From positions 1 to 35,447 of the forward strand of contig QJWJ01000094.1 of assembly GCA_003235365.1 (NCBI GenBank): 35,447 nt of DNA, read 5' to 3'. The notes below the pieces were generated by a model that was given only the letters and a program-made list of their open reading frames with translations, was not told the DNA's origin and made no database searches. The translations under genes were made by a program, and so were the position numbers. This DNA comes from Deltaproteobacteria bacterium. GTDB taxonomy: Bacteria > Myxococcota_A > Polyangia > Polyangiales > Polyangiaceae. Positions within the stretch are counted from its first letter, which is position 1. Every line of letters starts with the position of its first letter. Positions 25,772 to 33,018 of this stretch are shown piece after piece.

Positions 25772-27904
25772 TCAAGGTGCTCGCAAACACTCTGGCTTGA
25801 GTCGCCGCACGCCGTTGCTATCGAGCTCCCAGCGCGGATCGCAATTGCGTGGTGTCGGCGCCGCGATTCGCGCGCTCGCCGACGTGCTCGGCGCGGGTGC
25901 CGCGGTCCCCTCCTGCCGAGCCATCATCGCGTCGACATCCGGCGGGGTGAAGGTCACCTTGAGCTCGGCCAGGTCGTCGCTCTTGATGTTGACCGAACGC
26001 GTCTCGCTGCCGAGCACGGGGTGGGTGAGCGTGATCCGATGGCCACCGACGGCGAGGCGCACGCGCTGCATCGGCGTCTTGCCCATCTTCTGGTCGCCGA
26101 TCCACAACGTCGCAGGCGGCGTCGACGACACACTCAACCACCCTTGGGCTTTGGCCAACTCGGGGCTCCCGTCCGCCGTGCGCGCCGTGGTCGGAACGTC
26201 CTTCACCGGGTCGGCAGTGGGCGGAGCGACAGCGCTGCCGACCGGCTCCTCCCCCGTCTGCAAACCGCCGGGCGCTTCGCTGGGCACAGCGACGACCGCT
26301 GGGACCGCGGGATCAGCCTCGGGCAACGTCGAGGCTCCCTCCGCTCCCCAGTCTTCGTCGATCACCTCCACCGTTCCTTCGAGCTGCTCGCTGGCATGCG
26401 ACTCGGCACCCTCGGCGGCCGCGGAGCGATCCCCATCCGACTCCGCCGATGAACTGGCGCGCACGACGGTGCCAACCATGAGCGCGATCGCAGCGATGCC
26501 GAGCAGCAAGGGCGCCAACGTACGTCCGAGGCTGACCGTTTGAACGGCAGTCGGCACCGGCGTTTGCTCGGCGCCGCGCTCCGCATCGGTCGGCCGCGTG
26601 CCGGTTGCATCTGCCGCTGGATAGACGCCTGCCTTCTCGCGCCCGCGCTCGACCCTCGCCTCCGGCGTCGACGCTCGGGTCTGCGAGTCCGGCGCTGCTT
26701 CAGCAGGCTCGTCACACGCAGACGGCGGGGCCGAGGTCAACTGCATCGCGTCGGGCTCGGTTCGATCGGAAAAGTCCAACGCCACGCTGGCGGCCGGCAT
26801 GGTGGGGACGCTCGGTGCGCCCAGCTCACCAATGCGACGGATTGGAACACCCACCGGCGAGACGTGACCGTTTCGTTCTCCCGTAACCCGCACCGTGACG
26901 CCCGGTTCGGCGCTCGTCTTGTGCGGCTCACTCTCGGTGATGCGCAGGGCCTTGGACCCGAAGACGTTCGCCGTGCGCGAAGCACGCCGGGTTTGCGGCC
27001 AGAAAGGCAGCAGCCCCTCCGCAAACGCCTCAGCGCTCTGAAAACGAGTGTCGGGGTCCTTGGCAATCGCCTTCTGCACGATCGCACACAATTCGGCGGA
27101 AAGCGTCGGACAGACTTCAGCGAGCTGCGGGGTCGGCCCCCCGACGATCTGGTTGAGTACCGAGCCGTGGTCGTCCGCGACGTACGGCTTGTCGCCACTG
27201 AGCAATTCGTAAAGCATCACGCCGAGTGCATAGACGTCGGTGCGATGGTCGACCCCTCCTCGACCTCGTGCCTGCTCGGGAGACATGTAGTAGGGCGTAC
27301 CCATCACCATGCCCGCGCGGGTCGCGTGGGTTGCCTGCGCGTTACGTAGCTTGGCGATGCCGAAGTCCAGCACCTTGACGAGTGTTCCGCCCAGCTCTCG
27401 CTGACAGAGAAACACGTTCTCCGGTTTGAGATCGCGATGGATCACGCCCGCGCGATGGGCCACCGCCAAGCCGTGACACGCCTGACTGATGACCTCGATG
27501 GCGTCCGGAGGCTTGAGAGAGACCTCGCGAGCGAGGCAATGGCCGAGATCCTCACCGCGCAACATCTCCATCAAGATGTACGGCGCGCCGTCGGCGGTGA
27601 CGCCAATGTCGAGGATCGCCGCGATGTGCTCACTCACCAGCGCCCCGCCCGCGCTGGCCTCGCGGTGGAAGCGCTCGAGCCACTCGTCGTCGGAGCTCAG
27701 CCAGGGGTGCAAGAACTTCAGCGCAAAAGGGCGGTCGATGGTGGTGTGCCGCGCCTCGTAGACGGTCGCCATGCCGCCTTCGCCGATCAGCTTCGTCACG
27801 CGGTACTTGCCGGCAACGACTTGTCCGACCCGGCTATCGGCGGGTTGACCAGCGCAGGACTGATTGGGCTCGTGGACCTTGCCACATACCGGGCACACAG
27901 ACAT
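25772..27904 (-). CDS. membrane-anchored Ser/Thr kinase 2 with zinc-ribbon start and PEGA domain
   Basis: A 710-residue Hanks kinase. The first 17 residues (MSVCPVCGKVHEPNQSC) carry C4, C7 and C17, a partial zinc-ribbon. Kinase domain about 31-300: GEGGMA (41-46), K63, HRDLKPEN (H156-D158), DFG at 180-182, activation segment SPEQ. A long Pro/Ala/Glu-rich juxtamembrane region (about 310-460), one membrane helix (461-483), an acidic linker, and a PEGA-like domain (about 588-652: SVSSTPPATLWIGDQKMGKT, then VRLAVGGHRITLTHP) follow. PEGA domains in such proteins are thought to sit outside the membrane. Start ATG 27904 puts the zinc-ribbon at the N-terminus. The minus-strand -10-like TATACT is at 27929-27924. 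No Shine-Dalgarno. Confidence 0.93.
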   Translation of the reverse strand: MSVCPVCGKVHEPNQSCAGQPADSRVGQVVAGKYRVTKLIGEGGMATVYEARHTTIDRPFALKFLHPWLSSDDEWLERFHREASAGGALVSEHIAAILDIGVTADGAPYILMEMLRGEDLGHCLAREVSLKPPDAIEVISQACHGLAVAHRAGVIHRDLKPENVFLCQRELGGTLVKVLDFGIAKLRNAQATHATRAGMVMGTPYYMSPEQARGRGGVDHRTDVYALGVMLYELLSGDKPYVADDHGSVLNQIVGGPTPQLAEVCPTLSAELCAIVQKAIAKDPDTRFQSAEAFAEGLLPFWPQTRRASRTANVFGSKALRITESEPHKTSAEPGVTVRVTGERNGHVSPVGVPIRRIGELGAPSVPTMPAASVALDFSDRTEPDAMQLTSAPPSACDEPAEAAPDSQTRASTPEARVERGREKAGVYPAADATGTRPTDAERGAEQTPVPTAVQTVSLGRTLAPLLLGIAAIALMVGTVVRASSSAESDGDRSAAAEGAESHASEQLEGTVEVIDEDWGAEGASTLPEADPAVPAVVAVPSEAPGGLQTGEEPVGSAVAPPTADPVKDVPTTARTADGSPELAKAQGWLSVSSTPPATLWIGDQKMGKTPMQRVRLAVGGHRITLTHPVLGSETRSVNIKSDDLAELKVTFTPPDVDAMMARQEGTAAPAPSTSASARIAAPTPRNCDPRWELDSNGVRRLKPECLRAP

Positions 27905-28424
27905 CGTTTCGTACCGACGGACAGTATACTGCGGTATCGCGCGCCGGCCGCCACCCCGCCCCGCCTCCGTCACGCGCTTCGAGCGTCCCTCACTGCGCTC
28001 ACAATGCGACTTTCCCGCACGAACCTAGAGCCGATCCCAATCCGGCGCGACGGATATACAAGCCGTCAAAATTACTAAGCAAAGGTAACCGCCTGCGGAG
28101 GTTGGGACCGAACTCGCAGGGTGCCGGGGCCTGCCGACCACGCGACGTTCGGCTCTCCTCTCGTTCCCTGAACCCGGCGCCCGGGTCCGGCGCTCCGAAC
28201 TGATGTGCGCCTGTTCACGGAACACTGCGTCAACACCACGCCCTCGAGCAAGGTGCGCGGAGGCACGCAATTGCTGCGCCACCGCGCACCGCCGGCGCGC
28301 GAATCTAACGCCCGTTCACGACATGCCGCGCACGGCACGCATCCCCGAACGCCGGATTCGACGGTCCCGGACGCACCCCATGCTACCGACGCCGGCGGCA
28401 CACGACTTGCACCCACTCGCGAGC
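27905..28424. other. divergent intergenic region between kinase 2 and CBS gene
   Basis: 520 bases with no gene I can support. It contains the 10-bp perfect palindrome CAGTATACTG (27922-27931), whose minus-strand TATACT (5/6 of a -10) is 20 bases from the kinase start, so it could be core promoter, operator or both. An AT-rich island at 28050-28090 contains a weak minus-strand pair TTGCTT (28082-28077) and TATATC (28058-28053) with an 18-base spacer. If the CBS gene uses an earlier start (ATG 28380), the region shrinks by 45 bases. Confidence 0.5.
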
Positions 28425-28898
28425 ATGTCGGCACCACTGTCTCAACTCCTCTTCGGAATCGGAACCCACGGCGATCGCGTCCAATTGGTGGAGGATCTCG
28501 TCGAGAGGCTGCGCGCCGCCGCGGGTTCCGGGGACGACCGAGTCGTCGTTGCGCAACTCGAAGACACGGTCGGCGACGCACACCGGCTGTTCCGCGCATT
28601 CGATGTACACCACCTACCGGTAGTGTCCGGCGCTCAGGTGATCGGCATCGTCAGCGCAACCGATCTGCTCAACTTCTACGCCGACAACCAACTGCAAGAT
28701 CCAAATGAAGTCCCACTGAAGACGATCATGACCGCGGACCCCCAAGTCATCCGCAAGGACGCTCCAGTTGACGAGCTGATCCACACCCTGGCTCGGTCTC
28801 AGTTTCGTTGTCTGCCCGTAGTCAACGCCACCGGCGAGCTCTGGGATCTGGTAACCACTCGGGACCTGGTCCGTTTCCTCGAAATGACGTATCGCTGA
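28425..28898 (+). CDS. two-CBS-domain protein
   Basis: A 157-residue soluble protein made of two CBS domains (about 40-90, with HHLPVVSGAQVIGIVSATDL, and about 98-155, with RCLPVVNATGELWDLVTTRDL). IMTADPQVIRKDAPVDE marks the start of the second. CBS pairs bind adenosine nucleotides and report energy or redox state to partner proteins. No fused enzyme domain is present, so it is a stand-alone sensor. Start ATG 28425 fits the domain start; ATG 28380 is possible and no good Shine-Dalgarno separates them. The LIC_10091-like lipoprotein gene begins 72 bases downstream on the same strand. Confidence 0.82.
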   Translation: MSAPLSQLLFGIGTHGDRVQLVEDLVERLRAAAGSGDDRVVVAQLEDTVGDAHRLFRAFDVHHLPVVSGAQVIGIVSATDLLNFYADNQLQDPNEVPLKTIMTADPQVIRKDAPVDELIHTLARSQFRCLPVVNATGELWDLVTTRDLVRFLEMTYR

Positions 28899-28970
28899 TC
28901 ACGGTCCAACATCTCGGCGACACGTGCGGATTCCACGCGACTTGCCGCGGGCCGGCGGAACGACGAAGAT

Positions 28971-30257
28971 GTGACGACGTTGCAGCTCCCGCCGTCGAAC
29001 GCCTACGTCCAATCGCCGATTCCGTGTCTCATACGGGGCGCGCTATGGGCATGCGCTGCGCTGCTGTTGGCGTGCGATGAGCCGACCCCCGTCGCGCCAG
29101 CGCCAAGTCGTGACGAAATCCCGAAAAGGGCGATCCAGTCGGCCCCCTCAGCGAAGGCCTCCTCGCCGGCGGGTGGTGGTCAGCAACCGCCAAATGCGCC
29201 GGAAGCCACCGATGTTCTCAGCGATGAGCAATTCGGTCGATTGGTGGCCGGGTTGTCCGAACGGGAGCGCAGCTTCTTCTCGGAGAACTTGGTCTCCAAC
29301 GAGGGAGATTTCTTGAAAGCGATCCCGTGGTTGGAGAAGCGCCGCGACCGCGGCGGCGTCTTCATCGGCGTAGGACCGGAGCAGAATCTCACCTACGTGG
29401 CCTTGCTGCGGCCACGTTTCGGCTTCGTCGTGGACATTCGCCGCGACAACCTGTTGCAGCACCTGCTTTACAAGTCGGCTTTCGACTCTGCTCGCAGCCG
29501 CGAGCACTGGCTGGCGACGGTCCTCGGTCGCCGGTTGACCGAAGTTCCGCTCGATACCGAGTCTGAGAGCCCACAGCCGAGCGTGGAAGCGATCTTGCGG
29601 CGTGTCGTCGAGGCTCCCCGCGATGCAGGAGTCCACACCGAGCTGGTCGAACGCACGCTGGACGCGATGAAGTCACGTTGGCGGATCCCCATCGAAGCCG
29701 ATGACGGCCCGCGCTTGAACCACTTGTGCGCTGCATTCTCGAGGTTGCAGCTCGACGTTCGCTTCGAGACGACGTCTGCCCGCCCCGACTTCCCTACCCT
29801 CGGTCAGCTCTTGGCCGCGCGCGACGGCAAAGGTTACCAGCGCAGCTTCCTCGCCGACGTTCGGGACTTCGAGTTCGTCCAGCGGTTCGAACGCGGCCAC
29901 CGCCTGATCCCTCTCGTCGGGGACTTCGCGGGCAAGAACGCGCTGGTCGGGCTCGCCCGCTGGCTGGAGGAACGACGGCTACGAGTCGACGTATTCTACA
30001 CCTCCAACGTCGAGCAGTATTTGCTTCTCGACGGACGTTGGGACCAATGGTTGAGGAACCTTCGCGCCCTTCCTCACGACCAAGGGTCGCTGCTGCTGCG
30101 TAGCTACTCCGATCGAAAGCGCCCCCTGCCCGGTCTTGCAGGTGGAGTGTTCACGCCTTTGGGCCAGAGCTGGAACGCGCTGCTCTCGACCCCCGCACCA
30201 GACAGCTACTTCGATCTGGCGAAGCTCAGTGAAATGCCACCGGGACCGAAACCGTGA
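28971..30257 (+). CDS. lipoprotein of LIC_10091 type with methyltransferase-like motif
   Basis: A 428-residue exported protein. The signal ends with LLLAC (C35), followed by a Pro/Ala/Ser-rich linker to about 80. The main domain has FIGVGPEQNLTYVALLRPR (131-149) and FVVDIRRDN (152-160), reminiscent of SAM-motif I and the acidic end of strand 2 in class I methyltransferases, then VDVFYTSNVEQYL (about 340-352). I recognise this as the family annotated LIC_10091 from its VGPEQN and VVDIRRDN signature; the family has no assigned function. An intact SAM enzyme outside the cytoplasm would be unexpected. Start GTG 28971 gives a proper lipoprotein signal but has no clear Shine-Dalgarno. Convergent with the P460 gene. 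Confidence 0.82.
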   Translation: MTTLQLPPSNAYVQSPIPCLIRGALWACAALLLACDEPTPVAPAPSRDEIPKRAIQSAPSAKASSPAGGGQQPPNAPEATDVLSDEQFGRLVAGLSERERSFFSENLVSNEGDFLKAIPWLEKRRDRGGVFIGVGPEQNLTYVALLRPRFGFVVDIRRDNLLQHLLYKSAFDSARSREHWLATVLGRRLTEVPLDTESESPQPSVEAILRRVVEAPRDAGVHTELVERTLDAMKSRWRIPIEADDGPRLNHLCAAFSRLQLDVRFETTSARPDFPTLGQLLAARDGKGYQRSFLADVRDFEFVQRFERGHRLIPLVGDFAGKNALVGLARWLEERRLRVDVFYTSNVEQYLLLDGRWDQWLRNLRALPHDQGSLLLRSYSDRKRPLPGLAGGVFTPLGQSWNALLSTPAPDSYFDLAKLSEMPPGPKP

Positions 30258-30284
30258 GCCGTGTTCGCTTCCTCCCAGCAACCC

Positions 30285-30325
30285 TCGCGACACCTCGATG
30301 CCACCTTTCGACATCGAGGACGCGA
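30285..30325. terminator. bidirectional terminator hairpin
   Basis: CCTCGATG (30293-30300) pairs perfectly with CATCGAGG (30312-30319) around an 11-base loop, and the flanking TCGCG (30285-30289) pairs with CGCGA (30321-30325) across a 3x1 internal loop. It lies between the stop at 30257 and the convergent stop at 30327. There is no T-tract on either strand, as is common in GC-rich genomes. Confidence 0.6.
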
Positions 30326-30326
30326 A

Positions 30327-30875
30327 TCACCGCGCATACACCGTGAAGATCCAATCGGCCCCCTGCACCCGTCGGTGACAATCGATGCACACATTCTCAC
30401 CGACGGGAATCGACAGGAACGGCTCGTCAGCGAAGTTGCGCGTGTACTCCTCCCAGCGCCATCCCGAGTCTGTCTTTCGAGCCGTCGACACCAACCACGG
30501 ATAGTCGGAATCGCGTCGAATGCTCTCCTTGACGATCACGACGCCATCGTCGAACGGTCGCGCGTTGGCTTGGAGCTTCGAGGCCAGTGCTCCGCAAGCG
30601 TACACGTTCTTCTCGCCCTCGTGCGGGTCGTCCGAGCGTTGAGGCAGCGGCTCGGCATTCATCAGCACGCAACTCGGATCCGTGCGGTAATTCGCCACGT
30701 CATCCGGCAACTGATCAGCACAACCGACTAGAGCGAGCACAGCGACGAACCGGGTACCGCTCCGCGTTCGTAGCGCTCGTCCCTGCGAACCGGAGCCTGC
30801 GGTTCTCGACGCGCCCCCGGAACACGCCGTGCGAGCGCTGTGTCGTTCAGTGGTCGCCAGGTCCGTCCACTTCAT
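30327..30875 (-). CDS. cytochrome P460-like lipoprotein
   Basis: A protein of about 182 residues (start uncertain) with VLALVGC (C52) as lipobox-like end. It ends with the c-type heme site CIDCH and DWIFTVYAR, preceded by VIVKESIRRD and WRWEEYTRNFA, which match the cytochrome P460 family. Known members carry a covalent heme and oxidise hydroxylamine or bind NO; here the reaction is not known. The n-region before the hydrophobic segment would be about 40 Arg/Ser-rich residues, unusually long for a signal peptide, and no nearer in-frame start is visible, so the start is doubtful (ATG 30893 is also possible). It is divergent from the barrel-like gene with the dyad 30873-30889 between. Confidence 0.72.
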   Translation of the reverse strand: MKWTDLATTERHSARTACSGGASRTAGSGSQGRALRTRSGTRFVAVLALVGCADQLPDDVANYRTDPSCVLMNAEPLPQRSDDPHEGEKNVYACGALASKLQANARPFDDGVVIVKESIRRDSDYPWLVSTARKTDSGWRWEEYTRNFADEPFLSIPVGENVCIDCHRRVQGADWIFTVYAR

Positions 30876-30889
30876 GCCACACTGGCATG
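30873..30889. promoter_or_regulatory. dyad between divergent genes
   Basis: CATGCCA-cac-TGGCATG is a perfect 7-bp inverted repeat (17 bases). It covers the P460 start codon and ends 8 bases before the ATG of the divergent gene. A symmetric regulator site controlling both is the simplest reading. Confidence 0.45.
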
Positions 30890-30896
30890 GCATCCG

Positions 30897-31613
30897 ATGA
30901 ACAGCCCCGCAACCCCCAGGTCAATTCCCACGTCCGGTGCAGCGCTGACGCCCACGTGGTTCGCGCGGGCCGCGACCCGACACACGCTGATCGCACGTCG
31001 TGCTCGGCACGCGGAACACAGCCAGCCGCCGCTCGGAACCCAGCGCCCGGTCTCGTCGTCACGGCTGCGTTTCGCGGCCATTGCGCTGGTGATCTGTCTT
31101 TCACCGCACGGCTACGCCGCGACCACCGGCGCAGACGCCGCGGCAAGCAACGGCGGTCAGGCAGGCTTCCCATCGGGCACTTGGATCTGGAGTGCGCGTG
31201 TCGGTGCGGCGGCGTTCATCCACGCTCGATCGCTCGCATTGCCTCACAACGTTCAACCGTCTCTCCACGTCGCGGCGGACCACGAGATCGTACATCGGCT
31301 CCAGGTGGGTGTCGGCGGCTCCGCAGTGGTAACCAACGATAGCAACTACGGTGTGTGGGCCGGCTACCTTCGAGGTCGCAGCGTCTTGTATCGGTCGCCA
31401 GCGTTGCAGTGGGGAGTGACGGTCGGGGTTGGCGCGGGTCACAACCCGCCGATCATTCACGGCGATCTCGAGGCGGACTTACCAGTCGTTCCCTACGCGA
31501 TGTTGGCGACAGACTTGGATTGGCGCCTCGGACGATCAGCTTGGCTGGGGCTCGAACTTGCCGGCGAGCAGCTCAGCGTCGTTCACTTGGGCGCGTTATT
31601 GCGTTGGCAATGA
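30897..31613 (+). CDS. putative exported outer-membrane beta-barrel protein
   Basis: A 238-residue protein with a signal-like segment (SSRLRFAAIALVICLSPHGYA, about 55-75) and then alternating hydrophobic strands (for example GVTVGVGAGHNPP, LHVAADHEIVHRLQVGVGG and the end VVHLGALLRWQ with aromatic C-terminal region), as in small outer-membrane barrels. No family is recognised. The long N-terminal region before the signal suggests the true start may be further in, but I find no in-frame ATG, GTG or TTG with a good Shine-Dalgarno. It ends 14 bases before a hairpin and is convergent with the TPR/PEGA gene. Confidence 0.6.
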   Translation: MNSPATPRSIPTSGAALTPTWFARAATRHTLIARRARHAEHSQPPLGTQRPVSSSRLRFAAIALVICLSPHGYAATTGADAAASNGGQAGFPSGTWIWSARVGAAAFIHARSLALPHNVQPSLHVAADHEIVHRLQVGVGGSAVVTNDSNYGVWAGYLRGRSVLYRSPALQWGVTVGVGAGHNPPIIHGDLEADLPVVPYAMLATDLDWRLGRSAWLGLELAGEQLSVVHLGALLRWQ

Positions 31614-31627
31614 GCTGGCAATGGTCA

Positions 31628-31654
31628 GCAGCGGGGCGTAGTACCCCGAGCTGC
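31628..31654. terminator. hairpin between convergent genes
   Basis: GCAGC-GGGG (31628-31636) pairs with CCCC (31644-31647) and GCTGC (31650-31654), giving 9 pairs with a 7-base loop and a 2-base bulge. It lies 14 bases after the barrel gene stop and 32 bases from the convergent gene stop, so it is likely a shared terminator; no T-tract. Confidence 0.45.
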
Positions 31655-31686
31655 GGGCCGCCTCGCCGGCGAATCACCGCGCCCTC

Positions 31687-32718
31687 TCAGAAGCGCCCTC
31701 GAAACCCGACGGAGCCCAAGCCAACCCAAGGCGCCACGGTCGGCCCCTGCGCCACATCGGACTCACTGCCAGAAAGGACGAACAACGTGACGCCTGCGGC
31801 GAAGCCGATGCCTCCAACCGCGTAGGCGATCAACGCCTTGGTGCCGGCGTCGGCAGCGTCCTGGTCCTTCTGTTCGATTTCCGATCGCTGTGGCTCCTGA
31901 CAGGAACGCGAACATTGGGCGGCGAGATCGTCCGCGTCGGATTCGATGCCCAGCTTGTCCACGAAGAACCAAGTTCCGAGCCCCACACCGACAACCCCGA
32001 CGGCAACACCCGACCACGCGCCAATCAGCATCGCGTTCGAGTCGTCTTGTCGAGGGGGGGCAATCGCCACGTCGGACGACGTGGCTTCCGAAATGCTCGG
32101 TGCGACCTGTGTCGGTGCGGCGACGAGTTCCAACTCTACCTCGCTCTGCTGCCCTTCTTCGACCACGAGTTCGCGCTCTGCCGGAACCATGCCTTCGGCT
32201 CGCGCTTCGAACTTTCTGGTGCCGGGATCAATCGGCATCGCAACGCCAACCATCACAGGCGGAACCGCCTCACCGTCGACGAACACTTCCGGCGGGGCGC
32301 CCTCCGCACCGGTGACGTGGACCGTGACCTGGGGGATCCTCGGCTTGAGTCGTTCGAGTTCGGCTTCGGCTTCGGACACCGCCTTCTTGAACGCGTTGGG
32401 AGATCCCGGTTCGAGTTGTGTCCGAACGATCTTGATGTACGCTTCTTGCGCCTTGACGAGCCGACCCAGCTCGGTGTTCGCCCGAGCGATGTACAGCAAG
32501 TGCACGGGCGATTGCACCAATGCCTCGGCGCGTGTGAACAGATCGACAGCGTCGGCAAACCGTTTCTCACCGAAAGCGGCGGCGCCCTGCTCTGCCATCG
32601 ATCGGGCGGCTGCGCGTTCCTGATCGGTTGCTGCATTGGCAGCGGCCAAAGGCATGACCGCACACGCCAAGCAGAAGCCGAAGAGGTAGGAGCGAAACTG
32701 ACCAGCCCAACGGTGCAT
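31687..32718 (-). CDS. TPR-like/PEGA-like envelope protein with two C-terminal helices
   Basis: A 343-residue exported protein. Signal peptide MHRWAGQFRSYLFGFCLACA continuing to a cleavage site near PLAAANA (about 29). Residues about 31-130 form TPR-like helices (GAAAFGEKRFADAVDLFTRAE, one unit of 34 type). A PEGA-like beta domain follows (about 140-210: EVFVDGEAVPPVMVGVAMPI, then PGTRKFEARAEGM). Two hydrophobic segments near the C-terminus (LIGAWSGVAVGVVGVGLGTW and KALIAYAVGGIGFAAGVTLF) flank a Cys-containing loop. Such proteins are frequent in myxobacterial genomes next to Ser/Thr kinases; here kinase 3 is divergent and 300 bases away. Start ATG 32718 gives a standard signal; only AAGG is close upstream. 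Function unknown. Confidence 0.8.
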   Translation of the reverse strand: MHRWAGQFRSYLFGFCLACAVMPLAAANAATDQERAAARSMAEQGAAAFGEKRFADAVDLFTRAEALVQSPVHLLYIARANTELGRLVKAQEAYIKIVRTQLEPGSPNAFKKAVSEAEAELERLKPRIPQVTVHVTGAEGAPPEVFVDGEAVPPVMVGVAMPIDPGTRKFEARAEGMVPAERELVVEEGQQSEVELELVAAPTQVAPSISEATSSDVAIAPPRQDDSNAMLIGAWSGVAVGVVGVGLGTWFFVDKLGIESDADDLAAQCSRSCQEPQRSEIEQKDQDAADAGTKALIAYAVGGIGFAAGVTLFVLSGSESDVAQGPTVAPWVGLGSVGFRGRF

Positions 32719-33018
32719 GCCTTGGTTTGCCACAACCCAGCGGAAAATTGAACTTTTGGCTGGGAAGCATCGCTCGCGGTGCAAGCAGCCAACCGCAGGC
32801 CGAAGGCCCGGACCCGAAACGCCTCCCACGTGCATGGCCAATGGCCGAGACTCATCCAGTTGGCGAGGCATTCGGAGACGGCCAGTGACGCACATTGCGA
32901 CACGCGCCCTGATGTAGGTAACCCCCGTCGAGCGCCGCCCGCGTCAGTGGCGCTCGAGCGCCCCCGACGGAGCGCGCCCCTAGCCGAACGGCAGCGTGTG
33001 AACTAGACTCCAATCGAA
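32719..33018. other. divergent intergenic region with two dyads
   Basis: 300 bases with no gene. At 32736-32764, CCCAGC-gg-AAAA-ttgaac-TTTT-g-GCTGGG is an imperfect dyad 17 bases before the TPR gene start. At 32929-32956, CGAGCGCC and GGCGCTCG form an 8-bp stem with a 12-base loop, about 60 bases before kinase 3; CCGTCG (32925-32930) can alternatively pair with CGACGG (32965-32970). TAGACT (33004-33009) is a possible -10 for kinase 3. Confidence 0.45.
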
